Below, piece after piece: positions 15,861 through 23,102 of a stretch of DNA of 23,102 nucleotides (position 1 is the stretch's first letter; each line of letters opens with the position of its first letter). The translations under genes and the position numbers were made by a program. The notes beneath the pieces were generated by a model. That model made no database searches and was not told where the DNA came from. It saw nothing but the letters and a program-made list of their open reading frames with translations. The stretch lies in the NCBI GenBank assembly GCA_910587195.1, contig CAJUKL010000014.1:15125-38226 (forward strand), read 5' to 3'. Origin of the DNA: an uncultured Clostridia bacterium. Its GTDB lineage: Bacteria; Bacillota; Clostridia; Lachnospirales; Anaerotignaceae.

Positions 15861-17957
15861 ATGGATAACGGCATGGAAAATATGCTAGATATGTACCTTT
15901 TTGAAACAAATTCACTTTTAGAGCAACTTGATGAAGTCCTTCTTGATGCCGAAAAAGCTGATACTTTTACAACTGATAACGTAAACGAAATCTTTCGCAT
16001 TATGCATACCATCAAAGGTTCTTCTGCCATGATGGAATTTTCTTCTCTGATGACGATTGCACACCGTATCGAAGATTTATTCTTTTTCATTCGCGAAAAT
16101 ACCATTGATAGCATTGATGAAGAACATAAACGAGAACTTTTTGACCTTATGTTTTTTTCTACTGACATGCTTCGTGCTGAAGTAGAAAAATTAGAAAACA
16201 ACGAGCCACTCACTAGTAATGTCGACAGTTTTGTAGAAAAAGTTAATAGCTTTTTAAACAAAATCAGTAATAAAACAGATGATACAACAACATCTGATGA
16301 TAAAAAAGCGGAAAATGATGAAAAAACAGAAAATTCGGCTGTAAACTTACCAGAAGATGGTTCTGGTGCTTTCTTAAAAGTTACCTTTGATGAAGGCTGT
16401 GGCATGGAAAATTTACGTGCTTTTATGTTAGTGACTGCTGTCAAAGATATTTATGAAAATTTAACCTTTTATCCACCAGATGTAGAAACAAATCCTGAAA
16501 CATCATCTATCATTATAGAAAAGGGATTTTTGTTGGGCTTTGATACCAAAGAAACATTAGATGCAGCATTAAATACAGTGCAAAGTTCTGGTAATGTGCA
16601 GTCTTATGAAGTATTAATGCCTCCACATGTGGAAAAGAAAGAAAAAGAAGTTGCTACCAAAGAAAAAAAAGAAACAGATACACAAAATGTTTCAGTAACA
16701 CCAAAAGTACAAGCTCCTGCACAGCAAAGTTCAAATGCAAACGCAATGCAACATATTGGTGCAAACAAACAAAGTTTAATTAGTGTTAACTTATCAAAAT
16801 TAGACAAGTTAATGGATTTGATGGGCGAACTTGTTATTACAGAATCTATGGTAACTTCTTCCCCAGAATTACAAGGATTAAAATTAGACAGCTTTACAAA
16901 ATCTGCACGTCAGTTGAAAAAGCTGACAGGCGATTTACAAGATACGGTTATGTCTATTCGTATGATACCAGTGGCTGGTGCATTCCAAAAAATGAATCGT
17001 ATTGTAAGAGATATGAGCAAAAGTTTAAATAAAGATGTTCGTTTAACCATTATTGGTGAAGATACAGAAGTAGATAAAACAATTGTAGATAGTATTGGTG
17101 ACCCTATTATGCATATGGTTAGAAATTCTATGGATCATGGCATTGAAAAAACAGCAGAAGAAAGAGTATTAGCTGGTAAAAAAGCACAGGGTGAAATCAT
17201 ACTTTCTGCAGAACATACAGGAAACGAAGTTATTATTACAATACAAGACGACGGACAAGGTGCTGACCCTGCAAAAATATTAGAAAAAGCAAGAAGAAAC
17301 GGTATTTTAACCAAACCAGAAAGTGAATATTCTCAAAAAGAGGTTTTAGCTCTTTTAATGGCTCCTGGTTTTTCTACCAACGAGCAGGTGACAGAATATT
17401 CTGGTCGTGGCGTTGGTATGGACGTTGTTAAGAAAAATATTGAAAAAATTGCTGGTACAGTTACCATTACAAGCGAACTTGGAAAAGGAATGTGTACTAC
17501 TATGCGGATTCCTTTAACGATGTCTATTGTAGATGGTATGGAAGTTTCTGTTGGAAAATCAATCTTTACCATTCCAATTTCTAACATTCAGCAATCTTTT
17601 AAAATTATGCCTGAAGAAATTATTTATGATGCGCAAGGACAAGAAATTGTAAAAAGAATGGATAATTTTTATCCTATTATTAGAGTGCATCGTCTTTATA
17701 ACATTGATACAGAAATTACCAATTTAGAAGATGGTATTATTATATGGGTAGGAGAAGGCGATAAATCTTATTGCTTATTTGTAGATGAATTGATAGGAGA
17801 ACAGCAGGTTGTTGTAAAACCTTTACCTTCTTACTTAAATTCCTATAATATTAAACAATCTGGCATTGCAGGCTGTACTATTTTAGGTGATGGTAATATC
17901 AGCATTATATTGGATATTACAACACTTCATCATACTGCCAATGATTATGCCTACTAA
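15861..17957 (+). CDS. cheA: Chemotaxis histidine kinase CheA
   Basis: CheA passes chemoreceptor signals to CheY and CheB by phosphotransfer. The 698-residue protein has all five regions: P1 with the phospho-accepting His49 in MHTIKGSSAM, a CheY-binding P2-like region (about 165-250), and a Lys/Glu-rich linker. P3 dimerisation begins with SKLDKLMDLMGELVITES. The P4 kinase has an N box HMVRNSMDHGIE (about 418), DDGQGAD (about 462) and GRGVGMD (about 514). A P5 CheW-like domain ends the chain. ATG 15861 has GAGGGG seven bases upstream. An in-frame ATG at 15846 lacks one. cheW follows after 42 bp. Confidence 0.96.
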   Translation: MDNGMENMLDMYLFETNSLLEQLDEVLLDAEKADTFTTDNVNEIFRIMHTIKGSSAMMEFSSLMTIAHRIEDLFFFIRENTIDSIDEEHKRELFDLMFFSTDMLRAEVEKLENNEPLTSNVDSFVEKVNSFLNKISNKTDDTTTSDDKKAENDEKTENSAVNLPEDGSGAFLKVTFDEGCGMENLRAFMLVTAVKDIYENLTFYPPDVETNPETSSIIIEKGFLLGFDTKETLDAALNTVQSSGNVQSYEVLMPPHVEKKEKEVATKEKKETDTQNVSVTPKVQAPAQQSSNANAMQHIGANKQSLISVNLSKLDKLMDLMGELVITESMVTSSPELQGLKLDSFTKSARQLKKLTGDLQDTVMSIRMIPVAGAFQKMNRIVRDMSKSLNKDVRLTIIGEDTEVDKTIVDSIGDPIMHMVRNSMDHGIEKTAEERVLAGKKAQGEIILSAEHTGNEVIITIQDDGQGADPAKILEKARRNGILTKPESEYSQKEVLALLMAPGFSTNEQVTEYSGRGVGMDVVKKNIEKIAGTVTITSELGKGMCTTMRIPLTMSIVDGMEVSVGKSIFTIPISNIQQSFKIMPEEIIYDAQGQEIVKRMDNFYPIIRVHRLYNIDTEITNLEDGIIIWVGEGDKSYCLFVDELIGEQQVVVKPLPSYLNSYNIKQSGIAGCTILGDGNISIILDITTLHHTANDYAY

Positions 17958-17999
17958 TGCAATTCTGAACATAAAAGATAATATGGGAGGATTTAATTT

Positions 18000-18476
18000 A
18001 TGACTGAAGATTACAATGAACTGGACTTTGAGCAAAGCCAAGCCCTCAATGTGGAAATAAAAGAAGACCCTAAAAAATTTCTTACTTTTTTGTCTGATGG
18101 TTTGACATTTGCTATTGATGCTACAAATGTTGGCGAAATTATTACCAATTATCCAATTACTATGGTGCCAAATGTTCCTTCTTTTATTAAAGGGATTATT
18201 AATTTAAGAGGACAAATCATACCAATTATTGACATTCGCGAAAGAATGCATAAACCACCTTTATACGAAATAGATACTTCTTGTATCATTGTCCTAGACA
18301 TCAACTCTACTTCGATTGGCATTTTTGTGGATGCTGTATCTCATGTTGTAGATATTTATGAAAGTAATATTTCTCCTATGCCTCCAAACAGTTCCCAAGA
18401 ACTGGTAAAAGGTATGATGTCACTGACCAAAGAAATGGTAATTCTATTTCTTGATTGTGAACTATTGCTTCAATAG
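18000..18476 (+). CDS. cheW: Chemotaxis coupling protein CheW
   Basis: This 158-residue adaptor links chemoreceptors to CheA at the membrane-proximal signalling array. It is a single CheW domain: FLTFLSDGLTFAIDATNVGEII near residue 27, NVPSFIKGIINLRGQIIPIIDIRERM near 58-83, then IIVLDINSTSIGIFVDAVSHVVDI and a final FLDCELLL. The first 25 residues are acidic and variable. GGGAGG lies nine bases before ATG. Directly behind it the chemotaxis cluster is interrupted by about 590 bp of non-coding and decayed sequence. Confidence 0.95.
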   Translation: MTEDYNELDFEQSQALNVEIKEDPKKFLTFLSDGLTFAIDATNVGEIITNYPITMVPNVPSFIKGIINLRGQIIPIIDIRERMHKPPLYEIDTSCIIVLDINSTSIGIFVDAVSHVVDIYESNISPMPPNSSQELVKGMMSLTKEMVILFLDCELLLQ

Positions 18477-18494
18477 CTCATATAGTGGTATAAT
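18465..18494 (+). promoter_or_regulatory. Candidate sigma-A promoter in the cheW-cheR gap
   Basis: TTGCTT at 18465-18470 and TATAAT at 18489-18494 are spaced by 18 bp, overlapping the end of cheW. It may be a relic of inserted DNA or could restart transcription toward cheR. Confidence 0.3.
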
Positions 18495-18637
18495 ATTTAA
18501 TGTGGTAAAAAACTAAAGATGACTTTATAAAAAATTTGTAAGAATAGGAGCCAAAACAGTTTATAAACAATGATAAAGAAATATACTTTTGATTTTTATA
18601 TGAGTTTCAAAAAACAGGAAATAATGAGGAAAGGAGA

Positions 18638-18807
18638 ATGTTACAGGAAAACGGACAGCATTATAAAAAGCGAAAAAATTGCTTAAAATCAACCCAACAA
18701 TTGCTGAAATGACAGAGCGATAACCAGGCTATATTGTTTTAGAAGATTTTAATGCAAGTGTTAATCCTAAAAATAAGGAGTACCAATCTATAACAGTTAA
18801 AAGTTAA
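18638..18807 (+). pseudogene. Broken coding debris of unknown origin in the cheW-cheR gap
   Basis: Short open pieces lie in neighbouring frames. A piece starting at ATG 18638 runs 24 codons. A one-base shift then gives KKAKKLLKINPTIAEMTER, a TAA at 18721, and in the same frame PGYIVLEDFNASVNPKN to a stop at 18805. The IVLEDFN piece is reminiscent of the second RuvC-like motif of TnpB proteins, but this is only suggestive. The base composition and broken frames say dead coding sequence. Confidence 0.35.
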
Positions 18808-18878
18808 TACAAATAGGTGTTTTATATCTGTAAAAACCTGTGCGCAACTAAAGCATACACAAATAAGGCTACCACAAT

Positions 18879-19025
18879 CCCACTGGCTTTAGATGGTGGG
18901 TTAAGGTAACCAAAAGTGTTAAAATATATAGGGATGGTGCAGCCCGAATTTATGCCTGTGGAGATAGTAGGTTACGAGGTCTAAGAAGCAGGAAGCCCAT
19001 TGGCTTTAGACAATGGGTAGTTCAC
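18879..19025 (+). mobile_element. Relic of an IS200/IS605-family element (right end)
   Basis: The stretch around 18985-19025 has the typical right-end layout of IS200/IS605 (TnpB-type) elements: GAAGCAGGAAG, a perfect hairpin CCCATTG (18996-19002) / CAATGGG (19011-19017), then TAGTTCAC. A related hairpin, CCCACT (18879-18884) / GGTGGG (18895-18900), shares the GGCTTTAGA loop. No intact TnpA or TnpB is present, so it is a decayed or non-autonomous copy. The left end is not identified. Confidence 0.65.
18910..19020 (+). pseudogene. TnpB 3'-end remnant
   Basis: In one frame the translation ends QPEFMPVEIVGYEV, stop, EAGSPLALDNG, stop. Many IS605/IS1341-type TnpB proteins end with a PVE segment followed by VVEAGSP and a few residues encoded by the right-end hairpin. 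Here a TAA at 18982 interrupts this tail, and a stop at 18907 closes the frame upstream. Only the last 25 or so codons survive. Confidence 0.55.
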
Positions 19026-19069
19026 ATAGAACGATTAGCTTTTTATAAGTTTTCAGTAACGGTTTATTT

Positions 19070-19879
19070 ATGCTTACAATTACAGACCACGATTTTTTAC
19101 GTCTTGTTGACTATGTGCAAAAAAATTTCGGCATTGATTTATCCAAAAAAAAGCAGCTTATTACCAGCCGTCTTTCTAACTCCATTATAAATGCTGGTTT
19201 TGCCGATTTTTCTGCTTACGTAAATCATATTATTCAAACCTCTGATAAAAATAGTATTGAATTGATGCTTAATAAATTAACCACAAATTATACTTATTTT
19301 TTAAGAGAAGCAAATCATTTTGATTTTTTAAAAAATACAATATTGCCACGTTTAATACAGCAGAAAAAAAATAAGGTACTTAGTATTTGGAGTGCTGGCT
19401 GTTCTTCTGGAGAAGAGCCTTATACCATCTCTATGATATTAAAAGACTATCTGGGCGCACAAGCTGGTGCTTGGGATACCCGTGTCTTGGCAACAGATAT
19501 TTCTCAAAAGGTACTGGGACAGGCACAAAATGCAGTCTATGAAGCAGAATCTTTGGAAAAAATACCTGATAGATGGAGAACAGAGTATTTTAAAAAACTG
19601 CCGAACGGAAATTATGCAGTTGCTCCGCAAATTAAATCTAATGTCATCTTTAGAACATTTAATTTGATGAGTCCAATTCAATTTAAAATTAAATTTGATG
19701 TTATTTTCTGCCGAAATGTTATGATTTATTTTGACCAGCCTACAAAAGATGCATTAGTAAACCGTTTTTATAATGCAACCAATCCCGGCGGATACTTATT
19801 AATTGGTCATTCTGAGTCATTAAATAAAGAGCGTTTAGCATATAAATATATTATGCCCGCTACATACCAGAAAGTATAA
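19070..19879 (+). CDS. cheR: Chemotaxis protein methyltransferase CheR
   Basis: CheR methylates glutamates on chemoreceptors using S-adenosylmethionine. The 269-residue protein has the helical N-terminal domain with TTNYTYFLRE (71-80; TTNET-FFRE in relatives), the SAM-binding SAGCSSGEEPYT (108-119), ATDIS (141-145) and FCRNVMIYF (213-221). The full family length is present. No proper ribosome binding site precedes ATG 19070 (the nearest is GTAACGGT), which is unusual in this window. The start lies 45 bp behind the IS relic, so the original leader may have been lost. Synteny with cheB is kept. Confidence 0.95.
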   Translation: MLTITDHDFLRLVDYVQKNFGIDLSKKKQLITSRLSNSIINAGFADFSAYVNHIIQTSDKNSIELMLNKLTTNYTYFLREANHFDFLKNTILPRLIQQKKNKVLSIWSAGCSSGEEPYTISMILKDYLGAQAGAWDTRVLATDISQKVLGQAQNAVYEAESLEKIPDRWRTEYFKKLPNGNYAVAPQIKSNVIFRTFNLMSPIQFKIKFDVIFCRNVMIYFDQPTKDALVNRFYNATNPGGYLLIGHSESLNKERLAYKYIMPATYQKV

Positions 19880-19944
19880 TCAAAAAACAAATTAACAATT
19901 ATTCTATTTCTATTACCAACCCGAAAGGATACGGTGTTTCTTGT

Positions 19945-20982
19945 ATGAAAAAAATTAAGGTTCTTGTTGTCGATGACTCCATGCTTTTTCGCAAGGTTTT
20001 AATTGACAGCTTATCAAAACATAGTGATATTGAAGTAATCGGATTTGCAGTTGATGCCTTTGATGCAAAAGAAAAAATCCCTGTACTCTGTCCAGATGTT
20101 GTAACTTTAGACGTGGAAATGCCACGTTTAAACGGAATTGCTTTTTTAAAACAATTAATTCCGCAACATCCTGTTCCTGTTGTTGTAGTTTCTTCTTTAA
20201 ATATCAACGTATTTGAAGCATTATCTGCTGGTGCAGTTGATTTTGTAAGAAAACCAGATATGACAAAGCAAAATACAGTTGATGCCTTTTTAAAGGATTT
20301 AGCAGGAAAAGTCAGAATTGCATCTAAAGCTATTGTACATCAACCAAAACCAAGGGAAGCAGTACGACCTGTTATGCCTTCTTCTACGCTTAATTCTGCA
20401 AAGTTAAAATCAATGGTAATTGCAATTGGTGCTTCTACTGGTGGAACAGAAGCTACTTTGACTGTCTTAAAAGATTTACCGCCAGATACACCGGGAATTG
20501 TTGTAGTACAACATATGCCAGAAGGTTTTACTAAAATGTATGCAGAAAGATTAGACCGTTTATGTCATATGCGTGTAAAAGAAGCAAAATCTGGAGATGC
20601 TATTGTAAGAGGACAAGTATTAATTGCACCTGGTGGTGAATTACAAACCAAAGTAGTTCGTCAAGGTAGTGGTTTTGCTGTTACTTGTTTGCCTGGCGAT
20701 AAAGTAAGCGGTCACAGACCTTCTGTTGATGTGTTATTTACTTCTGTTGCAGAAAATGTAGGACGGAATGCTGTAGGCATTATTATGACTGGTATGGGTC
20801 GTGATGGTGCTGATGGCCTATTAAAAATGAGAAAAAATGGTGCCTTTACCATTGGGCAAGATAAGGAATCTTGTATTGTATATGGTATGCCTATGGTTGC
20901 ACAAAACATAGGTGCTGTTGAAGTACAGGCATCTTGTGATAACATTGCTGGAGTTTTACGCAGACATCTAACCAAAATGTAA
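19945..20982 (+). CDS. cheB: Chemotaxis protein-glutamate methylesterase CheB
   Basis: CheB removes methyl groups from (or deamidates) chemoreceptors and is activated by phosphate from CheA. The 345-residue protein has an N-terminal receiver domain with acidic pair Asp10/Asp11, phospho-acceptor Asp56 in TLDVEMP, and Lys103. A Pro/Lys linker (about 128-155) leads to the esterase domain with the triad Ser164 (GASTGG), His190 (QHMPEGFT) and Asp287 (GMGRDGADG). AAAGGA lies 15 bases upstream of ATG 19945, further than usual. No other in-frame start is available. It is the last gene of the chemotaxis cluster in view. cheY, cheC and cheD are not in the window. Confidence 0.96.
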   Translation: MKKIKVLVVDDSMLFRKVLIDSLSKHSDIEVIGFAVDAFDAKEKIPVLCPDVVTLDVEMPRLNGIAFLKQLIPQHPVPVVVVSSLNINVFEALSAGAVDFVRKPDMTKQNTVDAFLKDLAGKVRIASKAIVHQPKPREAVRPVMPSSTLNSAKLKSMVIAIGASTGGTEATLTVLKDLPPDTPGIVVVQHMPEGFTKMYAERLDRLCHMRVKEAKSGDAIVRGQVLIAPGGELQTKVVRQGSGFAVTCLPGDKVSGHRPSVDVLFTSVAENVGRNAVGIIMTGMGRDGADGLLKMRKNGAFTIGQDKESCIVYGMPMVAQNIGAVEVQASCDNIAGVLRRHLTKM

Positions 20983-20989
20983 TAAAAAC

Positions 20990-21064
20990 ATCGCTTTTTT
21001 AAAAGCGATTGGTTTGGGCAACGCCCGGTCTTTTGAAAGCCGTTCTTTATAAAAAAGAACGGCT
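20990..21064 (+). terminator. Hairpin cluster after cheB
   Basis: Three stems follow each other: ATCGCTTTT/AAAAGCGAT (20990-21009), GGGC/GCCC (21016-21026) and a strong 10-bp stem AGCCGTTCTT/AAGAACGGCT (21038-21064). None is followed by a proper T tract, so termination is uncertain. Processing or a structured 5' leader for the next gene is an alternative. Confidence 0.4.
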
Positions 21065-21073
21065 CATGTTAGT

Positions 21074-21096
21074 GCCTTGAAAGGAGGCTTTTTTTT
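21074..21096 (+). promoter_or_regulatory. Ribosome binding site inside a hairpin with T tract
   Basis: GCCTT at 21074-21078 can pair with GGAGGC at 21083-21088 (one G-T pair), covering the AAGGAGG ribosome binding site at 21081-21087. Eight T follow and run into the TTG start at 21095. It can be read as translation control or as a weak terminator. Confidence 0.4.
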
Positions 21097-23102
21097 GAAA
21101 GCCAAAAAAACAGAAACAATTTCTGAACCAATCCAAAAACCCCTTATAACACTCACACAATCAAATGCAATTTTTGCTCTGGATATTGGTACGCGCAGTG
21201 TTGTTGGTATTATTGGCGTACATGATGGAACTATTTTCCATGTGTTAGACTATGAGCAGGCATTTCATCAAGAACGTGCGATGCGTGATGGTCAAATTGA
21301 AGATATTGCACTGGTGGCTGATGTTGTCAAAAAAATAAAAAATGCTTTAGAAAGACGCAATAAATTAAAATTATCAAAAGTTTGTATTGCAGCTGCAGGA
21401 CGTGCTTTAATTACCAAAAAAATGACTTATACACAAGAATTGAATCCTACAGAAGAAATTACAGAAAGTTTGCTTAGCGCAATGGAATATTCTGCTTTAG
21501 GAATTGCACAATCAGAATTTGACCATGATTTAGAAGAACATCCTGAAAACAAAACAACATTTTATTGTGTTGGTTATAGTGTTACCAAATACAGATTAGA
21601 CAATTATGAAAGTAGTATTATTATAGGACACAAGGGTAAAGAAGTTACTATTGACTTAATTGCAGCTTTTTTGCCACAAAATGTAGTACAAAATCTTTAT
21701 GCTGTTATGACAGCAAATCAACTTACTGTTGAAAATTTAACATTAGAGCCGATTGCTGCTATTAATGTTGTTGTACCAAAAGATATTCGTTTATTAAATA
21801 TTGCATTAGTCGATATTGGTGCAGGAACAAGCGATATTGCTATTTCAAAGGATGGCAGTATTATTGCTTATGATATGGTAACAACAGCAGGTGATGAAAT
21901 TACAGAAGCCATTATGCAAAAATGCCTTTGTAATTTTGAAAATGCAGAAAAAATAAAAATGGCACTGGATACTGATGATTCTCAAATCACTTATACAGAT
22001 ATTTTAGGCAATCTACACAAAGAAGTAAAATCTAAACTATTAAAAGCATTAAAACCGGATATTAAATTACTGAGTGAAGCCATTGCAAATGGTATTTTAA
22101 AAGCAAATGGAGTTGCTCCTACTGCCGTATTTTTAGCAGGAGGTGGTTGTCAAATTCCCGGCTTTTGTCAAGCGATTGCTGCAGAATTAAAAATACCTTT
22201 TGAAAATGTTGCTATCGCTGGAAACCAAACTTTTAAAAATGTTGTGGTTTATGACAAAAAATTGCAAAGCCCAGAATTTATTACACCGCTTGGCATTGGT
22301 GCAATGTCCTCTATTTACAAGGGTTGCGATTTCTTTTCGATTACTGTGAATGGTAAAAAACAAATGCTATTAAATTATAAAGAATCAAAAGTATTAGATG
22401 CTCTTTTGCTTTGCTCTATTAAACCCCAAAATTTAATTAGCTTTCCAGTTCGTTCTATTAATTATTATATTGATAATAAAAGATATACCAAAAAAGGAGA
22501 AAATTCCATTCCGGGTGAACTCTATGTAAATGGAGAACTAGCCTCTATGGATACCAAAATTAAACAAGGTGATGTGATTGTTGCAAAAGAAGCAATTCCT
22601 GGTAAACAACCTATTATTAGTATTAAAGATTTAAAACAAGAAGATGAGTTCCGTTTTCCTGTCATTCTTGATGAAGTATTAGCAGAAGTACCTGTTATCT
22701 TTTATAAAGATGGGCAGCAACTAGAAGATGAATATATTATTAAACCAATGGACAGACTGACAACAGAATCTGTTATCACTTTGACAGATTTACTAAATAA
22801 TATGGAAACCTCTTTCCAACCCGAAAAAATGATTATGTTAATTAATAATAGTGTTGCAAATCAAGATGCTTTGATTGCAGCTGGTGACCAAATTTCTTTT
22901 ATTCCAAAAGAAGAAGCACAAGAAATTATGGCAGAAACTGAAAAAATAGAAACAATTTTTGAAGAAACATCAGAAGTACAAACAGAAATAAAAACAGAAG
23001 TACAAACAGAAGCAAAAATAGAAACACAGATAGAGCCAAAAATAGAACCAAAAATAGAACCAAAAATAGAACCAAAAATAGAAAAAACACCAGTAGTGCA
23101 AG
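21095..23102 (+). CDS. FtsA/PilM-like actin-fold protein, partial (3' end outside window)
   Basis: The frame is open for 669 codons to the window edge. It begins at TTG with AAGGAGG seven bases upstream. The actin-type ATPase core has phosphate loop 1 ALDIGTRSVVGIIG (about residue 29), a 1C-like subdomain, phosphate loop 2 VDIGAGTSDIAI (about 244) and adenosine motif FLAGGGCQIPGF (about 347). After about residue 400 come beta-rich segments unlike FtsA (YIDNKRYTKKGE, LYVNGELASMDTKIKQGDVIVA), which look like beta-grasp modules. From about 615 a Glu/Lys/Thr-rich tail ends in IEPK repeats. FtsA is usually about 420 residues, so this is a larger, membrane- or division-associated relative of the FtsA/PilM/EutJ group. 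No amphipathic FtsA tail is visible so far. The cellular role is not known. Confidence 0.8.
   Translation, partial: MKAKKTETISEPIQKPLITLTQSNAIFALDIGTRSVVGIIGVHDGTIFHVLDYEQAFHQERAMRDGQIEDIALVADVVKKIKNALERRNKLKLSKVCIAAAGRALITKKMTYTQELNPTEEITESLLSAMEYSALGIAQSEFDHDLEEHPENKTTFYCVGYSVTKYRLDNYESSIIIGHKGKEVTIDLIAAFLPQNVVQNLYAVMTANQLTVENLTLEPIAAINVVVPKDIRLLNIALVDIGAGTSDIAISKDGSIIAYDMVTTAGDEITEAIMQKCLCNFENAEKIKMALDTDDSQITYTDILGNLHKEVKSKLLKALKPDIKLLSEAIANGILKANGVAPTAVFLAGGGCQIPGFCQAIAAELKIPFENVAIAGNQTFKNVVVYDKKLQSPEFITPLGIGAMSSIYKGCDFFSITVNGKKQMLLNYKESKVLDALLLCSIKPQNLISFPVRSINYYIDNKRYTKKGENSIPGELYVNGELASMDTKIKQGDVIVAKEAIPGKQPIISIKDLKQEDEFRFPVILDEVLAEVPVIFYKDGQQLEDEYIIKPMDRLTTESVITLTDLLNNMETSFQPEKMIMLINNSVANQDALIAAGDQISFIPKEEAQEIMAETEKIETIFEETSEVQTEIKTEVQTEAKIETQIEPKIEPKIEPKIEPKIEKTPVVQ
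23030..23083 (+). repeat. 12-bp tandem repeat encoding IEPK
   Basis: The unit ATAGAACCAAAA is repeated about 4.5 times in frame, after looser EVQTE/IKTE-type repeats, in the tail of the FtsA-like protein. It is a slippage-prone flexible linker. Confidence 0.8.

Noticed and set aside
15797..16444. A 215-codon open frame on the minus strand opposite cheA
   Set aside because: It is antisense to the well-supported CheA P1/P2 region, has a Ser/Phe-rich composition typical of shadow frames, and resembles no protein.
18952..19070. A continuous frame (RIYACGDSR...) running through the IS relic toward cheR
   Set aside because: It is an alternative frame of the IS right end. The frame giving PVE...EAGSP matches TnpB tails, and the open stretch has no start signal.

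Overview
The window looks like chromosome from a motile, low-GC, anaerobic member of the Bacillota (class Clostridia). The evidence is AT-rich codon use, strong AGGAGG-type ribosome binding sites with ATG, GTG and TTG starts, an S-layer-homology (SLH) surface protein, RecU and a YlqG/YlqH-like gene pair, and flagellar-type chemotaxis genes. A genus cannot be named from the sequence alone.

Layout. (1) 1-4090: an exact 55-bp direct repeat, then a plus-strand nucleoside ABC transporter operon (NupO-type ATPase and two permeases, joined by ATGA overlaps). A repeat- and hairpin-rich tail and a two-way terminator follow. (2) 4091-8678: a minus-strand block of queG, recU, a secreted GH26-like protein without its catalytic glutamates, lepB, a calcium-loop protein of unknown role, and a previously unlisted 53-residue membrane protein. 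(3) 8740-15771: a minus-strand operon of a FliK/YlqG-like protein, an FlhB C-terminal-domain (YlqH/FlhX-like) protein, a PilZ protein and a 1559-residue SLH surface protein. Most junctions overlap or nearly touch. (4) 15861-20982: plus-strand cheA, cheW, cheR and cheB. A 593-bp scar of a decayed IS200/IS605-type element and other debris lies between cheW and cheR. (5) 21095 to the window end: a TTG-started, FtsA/PilM-like actin-fold protein that runs off the window.

How it fits together. Blocks 3 and 4 diverge from a short region carrying two overlapping promoter candidates of flagellar sigma-28 type. A third candidate of the same design (TTAT, 15-bp spacer, G-A/C-C/A-GATA-A/T) precedes the calcium-loop protein. 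The simplest reading is that chemotaxis genes, a flagellar-export-like pair, a probable c-di-GMP sensor, a giant S-layer-anchored protein and a calcium-loop protein share one motility regulon. The least described parts are the PilZ/SLH operon, the calcium-loop plus small-membrane-protein pair, and the non-catalytic GH26-like protein.
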